From: Paenibacillus sp. UBA6285
GTDB lineage: Bacteria; Bacillota; Bacilli; Paenibacillales; Paenibacillaceae
Length of the DNA stretch: 6,937 nucleotides
Direction: 5' to 3'
NCBI GenBank assembly: GCA_002438345.1
Contig: DJUJ01000128.1
Coordinates: forward strand, 22,306 to 29,242
Part shown: piece after piece, positions 1 through 6,032 of the stretch
How positions within the stretch are numbered: the first letter of the stretch is position 1
Layout: every line of letters begins with the position of its first letter
Program-made: the position numbers and the translations under genes
Notes under the pieces: model-generated
The model's database searches: none
Seen by the model: only the letters and a program-made list of their open reading frames with translations
Told to the model about the DNA's origin: nothing

Positions 1-26
1 GCTGACGGAACCATATTTGCAAGTAG

Positions 27-58
27 AAGCCTCCGGCATGAGTGCCGGAGGCTTTTTT
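27..58 (+). terminator. Rho-independent terminator of the upstream unit
   Basis: A perfect 12-bp stem (27-38 pairing with 43-54) with a TGAG tetraloop is followed by a T run at 53-58. It lies ahead of the spo0B promoter region, so it should end a transcript entering from the left. In related genomes the gene upstream of spo0B is usually rpmA (ribosomal protein L27). A TGA at 3-5 could be its stop codon, but too little sequence is present to say so. Confidence 0.9.
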
Positions 59-198
59 GTAGAATATTCAGAATCGTTTGTGATACCTCTTGGAGCACTC
101 TAGAAACGTATACCTTCAGAGTTTTAAGAAAGCATAAAGATCCTTAGACATATGTGGAATTCTCGTTGTTATCTCTGGTGAACTACAGGGAACTGCTG

Positions 199-207
199 TG
201 TTATACT
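199..207 (+). promoter_or_regulatory. Extended -10 promoter for spo0B-obg
   Basis: TATACT at 202-207 is a 5/6 match to the sigma-A -10 consensus and is preceded by TG at 199-200, which makes an extended -10 (TGTTATACT). The hexamer 17 bp upstream (179-184, TGAACT) matches TTGACA poorly, as extended -10 promoters tolerate. Transcription would start near 213-215, leaving about 70 nt of leader before the spo0B ATG. The rest of 59-282 shows no gene, no repeat and no convincing riboswitch. Confidence 0.55.
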
Positions 208-271
208 AGGAAATGGTAATTGATGAGGACAATAATCTAAACGAAGTCATGAATTTTGCGAACTGAGGGAC

Positions 272-277
272 GGGGAG
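272..277 (+). promoter_or_regulatory. Ribosome binding site deciding the spo0B start
   Basis: GGGGAG ends 5 nt before ATG 283. The frame is open upstream to a TTG at 256, but no Shine-Dalgarno-like sequence precedes that TTG, so 283 is the better start. Confidence 0.7.
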
Positions 278-282
278 AAAGA

Positions 283-1023
283 ATGAAATCCTGGAAAAGT
301 GCAATCTGGGCAGTCATGTTATCCGTAATGCTTCCTGTAGGACTCGTGTATTGGCATACCTCCCTTTTGACGTGTCTGTTGCTTGGAATTTGGGTAGCGG
401 TAACGGTTGCTTTCAGTTTAATTTGGAATCAGCGTCATTGGGAGCGGGAACTGCGCATACAAGAGAACACTCTGCAACAGGCGGCGATTCGGACACTGAA
501 TCATCATCGTCATGATTGGATGAACGATTTGCAGATTCTTTACGGATATATTCAGCTTGGAAAGCCTGATAAATCTGTGGAGTGTGTGGAAAGAATAAAG
601 GAACGCATAGCGCTTGATAGTCGTATCGCTAAGCTGGGCATTCCTTCATTGGTCTTCTATATCCAATCTTTCCGAACGTACAGGACTAGTCTGGAACTGG
701 AAGTTCAGGTCGAGGAAGGATTGCAGCTGGAGGACAAGCTAAATCGGGAAGCAGGAGATGAGCTGACTTCAGTGATTATGCAGACCGTACGGGCTTATCA
801 ATATAACGGACTGGCTCCCCAGGGTGAAACGCGCAAGCTGCGTCTTGGCTTTATTCAGGATGGAGGAGACATTCTTATCTCCTTCGAAGGTGAGGGAGAG
901 CATGGCAATCCCGAGCAGCTCAAAGGGCAAATTTATAATATAGTACAAGGAAAAATCATGAAGGCGGAGCAGTTTAAGCCCAGCAGGGCTTATGTAGAGC
1001 TGCGTTTGCCGCTTGAAATGTGA
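283..1023 (+). CDS. spo0B: Spo0B-like sporulation phosphotransferase with membrane-spanning N terminus
   Basis: 246 aa from ATG 283. Spo0B relays phosphate from Spo0F to Spo0A in the sporulation phosphorelay. The signature is the RHDWMN motif (residues 76-81). Its His77 aligns with the phosphorylated His30 of B. subtilis Spo0B and sits in the predicted helical hairpin (about 52-125) that forms the dimeric four-helix bundle. Residues about 130-246 would be the degenerate kinase-like alpha/beta domain. The odd part is the N terminus: two hydrophobic segments (about 6-24 and 27-48) form a membrane hairpin absent from the soluble 192-aa B. subtilis protein. Sequence outside the His motif is diverged, so the call rests on the motif plus position directly upstream of obg, with 15 bp between the genes. 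No ATP-binding N, G1 or G2 boxes of a true histidine kinase are visible, although a sensor-kinase relative cannot be fully excluded. Confidence 0.87.
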   Translation: MKSWKSAIWAVMLSVMLPVGLVYWHTSLLTCLLLGIWVAVTVAFSLIWNQRHWERELRIQENTLQQAAIRTLNHHRHDWMNDLQILYGYIQLGKPDKSVECVERIKERIALDSRIAKLGIPSLVFYIQSFRTYRTSLELEVQVEEGLQLEDKLNREAGDELTSVIMQTVRAYQYNGLAPQGETRKLRLGFIQDGGDILISFEGEGEHGNPEQLKGQIYNIVQGKIMKAEQFKPSRAYVELRLPLEM

Positions 1024-1038
1024 GGAAGGTGAACATTT

Positions 1039-2349
1039 ATGTTCGTAGATAAAGCTAAGATTTATGTTAAAGGCGGTGACGGCGGGGATGGTCTCGTTGC
1101 GTTTCGTCGGGAGAAGTATGTACCAGAGGGTGGTCCTGCCGGTGGTGACGGAGGCCGAGGTGGCGACGTTATTTTCCGTGTAGATGAGGGACTGCGTACG
1201 CTGATGGATTTCCGTTATCAGCGCCATTTTAAAGCTGACAAAGGAATTAAAGGACGGAACAAGAGTCAACATGGAGCAAATGCTGATCATATGATCGTGC
1301 GAATTCCACCAGGAACCATTCTGATTGACGATGATACGAAAGAAATCATTGCCGATATGACTCGTCATGGACAGCAGGTCGTTGTTGCTCGTGGTGGCCG
1401 TGGTGGCCGTGGTAACACTCGATTTGCAACAGCTGCTAATACTGCGCCAGAGCTTGCAGAGAACGGTGAAGAAGGCCAAGAGCGTTATGTGGTTATGGAA
1501 CTTAAGGTAATGGCTGATGTAGGTCTTGTAGGATTCCCGAGCGTGGGTAAATCCACATTGCTGTCAGTTGTATCTGCAGCCCAACCAAAGATTGGTGCAT
1601 ACCACTTCACAACGATTACACCAAATTTGGGCGTAGTAGATGTTGGGGATGGACGAAGCTTTGTAATGGCAGATCTGCCGGGATTAATCGAGGGTGCCAG
1701 CGAAGGAATAGGTCTCGGACACGAATTCCTGCGCCACGTTGAACGTACGCGCATCATCATTCATGTGGTGGATATGTCTGGCTCCGAGGGCCGTGATCCT
1801 TTCGAGGATTGGGTTCTAATTAATGACGAACTGAAGCAATACAATGCTAATCTAATTGATCGTCCACAGATCGTGGCAGCGAACAAGATGGATATGCCTG
1901 AATCAGAGGGAAACTTGATCTCTTTTCGGGAACGCATAGCTGAACTGCGTCCTGATCTTGAGATTATGCCAATTTCATCGCTCACCCGCCAGGGTGTGCA
2001 GGAGCTATTATATCGTGCGACGGATATTCTCGACAGTATTCCGGTGGCTCCGATCGTTGAAGAAGTGGCAGAAACAACTGAACGTAAGGTATATAAGCTG
2101 GAAGCTGAAGAGGATGACTCATTTACCATTACACGTGATAATGAGGCGTTTGTTGTTAGCAGCCCTCGTATCGAGCGTATGCTGAAACGTATGCAGCTAA
2201 GCACACATGATGCGATCCTGAAGCTGGCACGGACACTGCGTCATATGGGTGTGGATGCAGAGCTTCGTAAACGTGGTGCTGTAGAGGGAACGATTGTCCG
2301 TATTGCTGATTTCGAATTCGAATTCGTTGAGAACAGCAGTTACTATTAA
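1039..2349 (+). CDS. obg: Obg/CgtA-family ribosome-associated GTPase
   Basis: 436 aa, full length for the family, from ATG 1039 with AGGAAGGTG at 1023-1031. Obg is an essential cytosolic GTPase that binds the 50S subunit, acts in ribosome assembly and, in B. subtilis, is needed for stress response and sporulation. Visible parts are the glycine-rich Obg fold (about 1-158), then the G domain with P-loop GFPSVGKS (165-172), switch I threonines T191/T192, G3 DLPGLIEGA (212-220), G4 NKMD (282-285) and G5 SS (313-314). A C-terminal OCT domain (about 345-425) and a short acidic/aromatic tail [13 protein letters not shown] follow. All nucleotide-binding motifs are intact. It follows spo0B by 15 bp, probably on the same transcript, and a terminator lies just downstream. 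Confidence 0.99.
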   Translation: MFVDKAKIYVKGGDGGDGLVAFRREKYVPEGGPAGGDGGRGGDVIFRVDEGLRTLMDFRYQRHFKADKGIKGRNKSQHGANADHMIVRIPPGTILIDDDTKEIIADMTRHGQQVVVARGGRGGRGNTRFATAANTAPELAENGEEGQERYVVMELKVMADVGLVGFPSVGKSTLLSVVSAAQPKIGAYHFTTITPNLGVVDVGDGRSFVMADLPGLIEGASEGIGLGHEFLRHVERTRIIIHVVDMSGSEGRDPFEDWVLINDELKQYNANLIDRPQIVAANKMDMPESEGNLISFRERIAELRPDLEIMPISSLTRQGVQELLYRATDILDSIPVAPIVEEVAETTERKVYKLEAEEDDSFTITRDNEAFVVSSPRIERMLKRMQLSTHDAILKLARTLRHMGVDAELRKRGAVEGTIVRIADFEFEFVENSSYY

Positions 2350-2365
2350 TATTTAGCTGATTACG

Positions 2366-2416
2366 AAGCGCGGCTTGTGTTCTCCTGTATAGGAAGACAT
2401 AAGTCGCGCTTTTTTT
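2366..2416 (+). terminator. Terminator of the spo0B-obg operon
   Basis: A 15-bp stem with two G-T wobbles pairs 2366-2380 with 2397-2411. It encloses a partly paired 16-nt apical region and is followed by T2410-T2416. It begins 17 bp after the obg stop, separating spo0B-obg from the SPFH cassette. Confidence 0.9.
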
Positions 2417-2445
2417 ATTTCCATATCGAGCATTAATTTTTTTCA

Positions 2446-2479
2446 TGAAAAGAACCCAAAACACGATATATATCGTATA
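2446..2479 (+). promoter_or_regulatory. Candidate ECF-sigma-like promoter of the SPFH cassette
   Basis: CGTATA at 2474-2479 resembles the -10 element of the ECF sigma factors SigW/SigM (CGTA core). TGAAAAGAAC at 2446-2455 is a possible -35 region. The spacing is off: 18 nt from the AAC to CGTA, or 22 nt from TGAAAA, against about 16 in the SigW consensus. No convincing sigma-A -35 is paired with the overlapping TATACA/TACAAT (2476-2483). A promoter somewhere in 2417-2550 is expected because a strong terminator precedes it. The sigma assignment is tentative. Confidence 0.3.
2463..2476. promoter_or_regulatory. Perfect 14-bp palindrome, candidate operator
   Basis: ACGATATATATCGT is a perfect palindrome overlapping the candidate -10 box. 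The hexamer ATATCG occurs three times as a direct repeat in this region (2423-2428, 2470-2475, 2486-2491). A dimeric regulator site is possible, but chance in AT-rich DNA cannot be excluded. Confidence 0.3.
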
Positions 2480-2502
2480 CAATAAATATCGAAATACACA
2501 AT

Positions 2503-2516
2503 TTCCCATCCGGGAA
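2503..2516. repeat. Short inverted repeat in the leader of the SPFH gene
   Basis: TTCCC, four bases, then GGGAA: 5-bp arms between the candidate promoter and the start codon at 2564. It could be a weak leader hairpin or a half of a protein-binding site. It has no T run, so it is not a terminator. Confidence 0.3.
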
Positions 2517-2563
2517 CGCATACGTTATTCATATATCATAGATGATGAAAGAGGGAATAGCAG

Positions 2564-3883
2564 ATGGCCATTATAGAAGTGGTGAAGTACGACGGTCCAC
2601 CGGGGATTTTCGCATGGAAATATCCTAACCAAGAGCTAGGGACATGGACACAGCTAATTGTTAATGAATCTCAGGAAGCGATCCTATTCAAGGGCGGACA
2701 AGCGCTTGATTCCTTTACGGCAGGGCGACACACCCTGAGCACCGCCAATATTCCTATTTTATCTAATATCGTTAATCTTCCTTTCGGTGGGAAGTCACCA
2801 TTTACAGCAGAAGTATGGTACGTGAACAAGACCAATTCGATGAATGTTAAATGGGGAACAAGTGCACCTTTACAACTCCAGGATCCTAAATACAAAATTA
2901 TGATTTCTGTTCGCTCCTTTGGACAGTTTGGTGTAAAGGTTGATAATCCTCGGAAATTTTTGTTGCAGTTAGTTGGAACGCTTCCACAGTTTGATCAGGA
3001 TACGCTAGTGAATTATTTCCGTGGCTTGCTTATGTCGAATATAAATGAGCTGATCTCTTCTTACCTTGTGCATAAGCAAATCAGCATCTTGGAGATTAAT
3101 GCCTATGTTGCAGAGATCTCAAAGCATATCCAGGGGCGATTAGCATCGACCTTTCTAGACAATGGCATTGAGTTGAATAATTTCTTTATTGATTCGATTA
3201 ATATTCCAGATGATGATCCGGCAACGATTCGTTTGAAGGAAGCTTTGGCTAAAAAAGCAGAAATGGATATTATCGGCTTCAACTACCAGCAGGAGCGGGG
3301 CTTTAATACGATGGAAAAAGCAGCAGGCAATCCTGGCAATCTTGGAGTAGGCATGATGAACACCGGGATGGGGCTTGGACTTGGTATGGGATTCGCTGGA
3401 CCGGCTATGGATATGGTTAACCGAATGACCAGAGGGATGAATTTTGATTCAGGGACTACAGTTGTGCGCCAAGAGCGCTCCTGTTCTAAGTGTGGAGTTA
3501 TGAATCCAGTAGAAGGAAGGTTCTGCAGTGGCTGTGGGCATGCTCTTGAGAGCATTCAGCAAAGTACACCGTCTGGTAATAAGATCAATTGTTTGGAATG
3601 TGGACATGAGCTGAAAGCTGGAGCCAAGTTCTGTCCTGGCTGCGGAAATCCTTATCGTGCTTGTCCAACCTGTGGAGCGGATAATCCTGAGGGTGCGACT
3701 TCCTGTGTCTCTTGTGGAAAAGAAATGCCTAAAGCATGTGGTAAATGTGGAGAAATGGTAGCGCCAGGGGTGAAATTCTGCCCTCACTGTGGTGACAGCT
3801 TGGTTATGAAATGCGGAGGCTGCGGGCATGAGCTGAAGCCTGGACAGAAATTCTGTGCAGAGTGTGGAACTAAAGCGGGCTGA
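2564..3883 (+). CDS. SPFH (band 7)-domain protein with five C-terminal zinc ribbons, YdjI-like
   Basis: 439 aa from ATG 2564, with AAAGAGGG at 2548-2555. Residues about 1-245 form an SPFH/band-7-like domain of the type annotated 'virion core protein'/YdjI. It has no signal peptide or N-terminal membrane hairpin, so membrane contact probably goes through partners. A Gly/Met-rich linker (about 255-292) follows, then five CxxC...CxxC ribbons with first cysteines at C307, C343, C367, C392 and C417 and last cysteine C434, 20 cysteines in all. Ribbons 2-5 repeat every 24-25 residues. B. subtilis YdjI is, as I recall, about 320 aa, so the zinc-ribbon tail here appears expanded. YdjI belongs to the SigW-controlled pspA-ydjGHI envelope-stress operon. 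A similar membrane-scaffold role is inferred. It is first of three tightly packed genes, and the next starts 10 bp after its stop. The domain call is strong; the function is open. Confidence 0.88.
   Translation: MAIIEVVKYDGPPGIFAWKYPNQELGTWTQLIVNESQEAILFKGGQALDSFTAGRHTLSTANIPILSNIVNLPFGGKSPFTAEVWYVNKTNSMNVKWGTSAPLQLQDPKYKIMISVRSFGQFGVKVDNPRKFLLQLVGTLPQFDQDTLVNYFRGLLMSNINELISSYLVHKQISILEINAYVAEISKHIQGRLASTFLDNGIELNNFFIDSINIPDDDPATIRLKEALAKKAEMDIIGFNYQQERGFNTMEKAAGNPGNLGVGMMNTGMGLGLGMGFAGPAMDMVNRMTRGMNFDSGTTVVRQERSCSKCGVMNPVEGRFCSGCGHALESIQQSTPSGNKINCLECGHELKAGAKFCPGCGNPYRACPTCGADNPEGATSCVSCGKEMPKACGKCGEMVAPGVKFCPHCGDSLVMKCGGCGHELKPGQKFCAECGTKAG
3482..3868 (+). repeat. Coding tandem repeat: five zinc ribbons
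   Basis: The units begin at codons 3482, 3590, 3662, 3737 and 3812, so units 2-5 are 72-75 bp apart. Each encodes CxxCG, 9-12 residues, then CxxCG. Units 2, 4 and 5 share a PG/AG-x-KFC core, while units 1 and 3 share an N-P-E/V-G core. This pattern suggests duplication of a two-ribbon (double zinc ribbon) module. The DNA copies are diverged, so the expansion is not recent. Confidence 0.8.
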
Positions 3884-3888
3884 GGAGG
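3883..3888 (+). promoter_or_regulatory. Ribosome binding site overlapping the SPFH stop codon
   Basis: AGGAGG begins on the last base of the TGA stop (3881-3883) and lies 5 nt before ATG 3894. It decides for 3894 over the in-frame GTG at 3855 inside the SPFH gene, and it suggests translational coupling. Confidence 0.85.
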
Positions 3889-3893
3889 ATGTA

Positions 3894-4640
3894 ATGAACA
3901 AGGGTAAAAGATATATTCGTATCATCACCATTATTTATGTGGCTGCTATTATACTAACAGTGTTCTCCTTTATAGGGTTAGGCTTCTCTGAATCGCAGTT
4001 TCGATTCGTGACTTCACTAGCTGCTGTTCTACTGGCGGAGAGTGTGGTATACGGCTATTGTATTTTTTGGCTCCGTACTGCAGGCAGTGTAAAGCGGACA
4101 TCGCCAGTTCTTCTCAGTGGTGCATTCATCACGGGAATCTATGCGGCTGTCGTATTCGTATCAGCTATTGTCTTCGATTGGCTACTGGAGTTGCCGCCCT
4201 TGTGGTATGCTGCCGAACAGCTGCTGATTCTTTTGATTGGTGGAATCGCTCTGGCGGTGATCGGGATTTATGGATGGAATGCCGGAACTGAAGAACAGCA
4301 AGTGAAGAGGTCCTTGCAAGCATTTCGGCAGCATCAGAGCGAATTAAATGAAATCAGTGAGCTGGCAAGTAGCTGGAAGAATCCAGAATCTGAACAGCTT
4401 GAGAAGGTGCTTAATAAGTTGCGAGATCAATTCAAGTTCAGTGATCCTGTATCAGATTCGTCTTTATATGCTACTGAGGATATCATGCAGCAGCAGATCT
4501 CCCTGTTGCATGATCATGTGAAACTTCTGCTCACGGCAAAAGAGCCACATGAGAATTGGCAAGCTGAAATCAACGAAATGGCCGAAAGTATTAAAGCTAC
4601 ACTTGAGCGGCGAAATCGTGAATTAGCGGCACTTAAATAG
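3894..4640 (+). CDS. Four-helix membrane protein with cytosolic helical tail, unknown function
   Basis: 248 aa from ATG 3894. I do not recognise a named family. Four hydrophobic segments are visible (about 8-29, 38-60, 72-94 and 104-128), with short loops carrying the basic stretch R61-R68 and an acidic D95/E99 turn. Residues about 130-248 are polar and rich in Glu, Gln, Leu and Lys, with helix-forming composition and likely coiled-coil stretches (about 133-165 and 205-248), consistent with a cytosolic interaction domain. There are no catalytic motifs and no cysteine pairs. It sits between the SPFH/zinc-ribbon gene and a second membrane/zinc-ribbon gene, whose RBS overlaps its stop. The three products are therefore likely made together. 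By analogy with the membrane proteins that position YdjI in B. subtilis, it may anchor the SPFH protein, but it is not recognisably YdjG or YdjH. Confidence 0.85.
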   Translation: MNKGKRYIRIITIIYVAAIILTVFSFIGLGFSESQFRFVTSLAAVLLAESVVYGYCIFWLRTAGSVKRTSPVLLSGAFITGIYAAVVFVSAIVFDWLLELPPLWYAAEQLLILLIGGIALAVIGIYGWNAGTEEQQVKRSLQAFRQHQSELNEISELASSWKNPESEQLEKVLNKLRDQFKFSDPVSDSSLYATEDIMQQQISLLHDHVKLLLTAKEPHENWQAEINEMAESIKATLERRNRELAALK

Positions 4641-4644
4641 GAGG
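4639..4644 (+). promoter_or_regulatory. Ribosome binding site overlapping the preceding stop codon
   Basis: AGGAGG starts inside the TAG stop (4638-4640) of the four-helix membrane gene, 10 nt before ATG 4655. The arrangement repeats that at the previous junction and supports a single co-translated operon. Confidence 0.8.
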
Positions 4645-4654
4645 AAATAACTAC

Positions 4655-5437
4655 ATGAACAGATTGAACATACAAGAGCCGTCACCGACCCCAGCGGGGA
4701 GTGCAGCGGTTCCTCTGATTAAATTAGATCGGACTGGGTTTGATTATGTCATTCTTGCGGCGGCATATCTATTCATGCCCATTGGGCTCGTCCTTGCATT
4801 GTTACGTTTGATACTAACTCATTATAAAAATCATCGGAAACCTACTAACCTGAATCTAATAATGCATGTATTTTTCGGAGGATTTGTCGAGCTTTCTATT
4901 GCTATGTTTGTGGATACCATGAGTGGAAACACTGGAACTTCCGATTTATTAACTATCCAGATTTTCCTTGCAGTCATATTTTTGATTCCGGCTTTTATTC
5001 TTGCGAGTGTGACAGCGAAGGCTAAATATACACTTTCTAAGCTTAACACTGCTTATATAGAGCTGATTCAGACTAAAAACATCCGGTATGTTGGCAGTAT
5101 AGCTGAACGAATAGGTCAAAGCGAAAGCGATGTGCGGAGGGATGTCCAGTACCTAAAGAATAAAGGATTACTGGATATTGATATTGTACTTTTCGAGGGG
5201 CGTCAGATGCCAGATCCATCCATGGCAGCACCTAATCTTGTTCATTCTGGAAGGACTTCAGGGTTCGGAGGAACAGAGAGAACTCAAGCTTCGGGGCAGC
5301 AGATTCCTACTCAGCCTGGGTCCCAGCCGCAGCTGCCTAAGTCCATCCGTTGTCCGGGATGCGGAGCTCAGAACACGGTTCAGCCTAGTCAGTCAAAGAG
5401 CTGTGATTACTGTGGTACAACTATCGCTTATAGCTGA
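4655..5437 (+). CDS. Three-helix membrane protein with winged-helix-like segment and C-terminal zinc ribbon
   Basis: 260 aa from ATG 4655. No named family is recognised. In order: a short Pro-rich N terminus (about 1-25); three hydrophobic segments (about 29-54, 67-88 and 99-119); a compact segment at about 127-180 with winged-helix look (SIAERIGQSESDVRRDVQYL at 148-167, then KGLLDIDIV as a possible wing); a low-complexity Gly/Ser/Gln/Pro linker (about 185-230); and a single zinc ribbon with C233, C236, C250 and C253. Three helices place the N and C termini on opposite sides, and the winged-helix and ribbon would presumably be cytosolic. The segment may bind protein rather than DNA, as such folds often do in PCI-like and scaffold proteins. 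A membrane-tethered regulator is the alternative. The shared zinc-ribbon theme with the SPFH protein two genes upstream suggests joint assembly. Confidence 0.83.
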   Translation: MNRLNIQEPSPTPAGSAAVPLIKLDRTGFDYVILAAAYLFMPIGLVLALLRLILTHYKNHRKPTNLNLIMHVFFGGFVELSIAMFVDTMSGNTGTSDLLTIQIFLAVIFLIPAFILASVTAKAKYTLSKLNTAYIELIQTKNIRYVGSIAERIGQSESDVRRDVQYLKNKGLLDIDIVLFEGRQMPDPSMAAPNLVHSGRTSGFGGTERTQASGQQIPTQPGSQPQLPKSIRCPGCGAQNTVQPSQSKSCDYCGTTIAYS

Positions 5438-5486
5438 TTTGGGCTTAGGCAGAGTTGTGATTTCAATTACTACGTTAAAAAAAATA

Positions 5487-5516
5487 TTGCTTTTTACGAC
5501 TTTAATTCGATATAAT
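5487..5516 (+). promoter_or_regulatory. Sigma-A-type promoter of pheB-hom
   Basis: A perfect TATAAT at 5511-5516 lies 18 bp after TTGCTT (5487-5492), in an A/T-rich stretch. Transcription would start near 5523, giving a leader of about 36 nt. That is too short for a T-box or an amino-acid attenuator, so any feedback is more likely at protein level or by a repressor. No terminator separates this promoter from the SPFH cassette, so read-through into pheB-hom is possible. Confidence 0.7.
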
Positions 5517-5543
5517 GTCCACTAAGAAAACACAAAAGTCTTT

Positions 5544-5552
5544 GAGGTGAGG
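5544..5552 (+). promoter_or_regulatory. Ribosome binding site deciding the pheB start
   Basis: GAGGTGAGG ends 6 nt before GTG 5559. The in-frame GTG at 5547 lies inside this site, so it is unlikely to be the start. Confidence 0.75.
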
Positions 5553-5558
5553 ACGTTC

Positions 5559-5996
5559 GTGAAAGAACGCTATTATTTGGTCCGTGAGGACATATTACCT
5601 GATGCCGTACTTAAGACTATGCAGGTTAAACAATTGCTTGAGGCCGGGGATGCGAAGACCGTACACGAAGGTGTAGAACAGGTAGGATTAAGCCGAAGTG
5701 CTTTTTATAAATACAAGGATGGCATTCACCTGATTCATCAGCTCGAACGTGAGCGAATTGTTACGATCTCCATGGATTTGGAACACGAATCTGGGATGCT
5801 CTCCAAGGTTCTAGGATCTGTGGCGGGGCATGGGGCTAACGTACTGACGATTCACCAGAGTATTCCGCTACAAGGACGGGCGAATGTGGTGATCTCCGTG
5901 GAAATCTCACATTTGAATGAGGAGCTCGGGGAGATGCTTGATAGTCTGAAGGATATTCCGGGAGTGAAGCGCGCCCTAATCGTTGGACAGGGGTAG
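5559..5996 (+). CDS. pheB: PheB-type ACT-domain protein (UPF0735 family)
   Basis: 145 aa from GTG 5559, close to the 147 aa of B. subtilis PheB. The opening YYLVREDILPDAVLKT and the stretch SRSAFYKYKDGI (residues 45-56) are family hallmarks, and the latter looks like a small helix-turn-helix. An ACT domain (about 67-143) follows, with the conserved IPLQGRANV at 102-110. ACT domains bind amino acids and control metabolic enzymes. PheB is named for its position before pheA in B. subtilis, and its biochemical role is not settled. Here it precedes hom with a 36-bp gap, which suggests a link to threonine/methionine synthesis or a more general amino-acid sensing role. The start was chosen on RBS spacing. 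The family call is firm; the function is inferred. Confidence 0.92.
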   Translation: MKERYYLVREDILPDAVLKTMQVKQLLEAGDAKTVHEGVEQVGLSRSAFYKYKDGIHLIHQLERERIVTISMDLEHESGMLSKVLGSVAGHGANVLTIHQSIPLQGRANVVISVEISHLNEELGEMLDSLKDIPGVKRALIVGQG

Positions 5997-6032
5997 AGAA
6001 ACCATATACGTAAAACTTTTAGGAGGATACAG

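Noticed and set aside
1..5. Possible stop codon (TGA 3-5) of an upstream gene such as rpmA
   Set aside because: Only two bases of coding sequence would be inside the window, so the gene cannot be identified. Its presence is suggested only by the terminator that follows.
78..106. Second possible sigma-A promoter, TTGTGA-N17-TAGAAA
   Set aside because: Both boxes are only 4/6 matches, and the extended -10 at 199-207 is better placed and stronger.
769..1479. Long open frame on the minus strand (236 codons)
   Set aside because: It lies antisense across the end of spo0B and the start of obg, both well supported. The predicted protein has no recognisable domain, and no RBS is evident.
2311..2326. 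Tandem TTCGAA/GAATTC repeat near the obg stop
   Set aside because: It simply encodes the repeated Phe-Glu residues of the Obg C-terminal tail and needs no other explanation.
2512..2539. TATCAT (2534-2539) as a -10 box just before the SPFH RBS
   Set aside because: No -35 lies at a suitable distance, and transcription would start almost on the ribosome binding site.
3449..3931. Minus-strand open frame of 160 codons across the zinc-ribbon region
   Set aside because: It is a shadow of the repeated cysteine codons of the SPFH gene, and its translation shows no family resemblance.
5473..5498. AT-rich hairpin before pheB as a terminator
   Set aside because: The stem is almost all A-T with a mismatch, lacks a GC core and has no following T run. 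It overlaps the -35 of the pheB promoter.
5178..5525. Plus-strand open frame overlapping the end of the third cassette gene
   Set aside because: It is out of frame with a well-formed zinc-ribbon C terminus, its start lacks an RBS, and it ends inside the pheB promoter.
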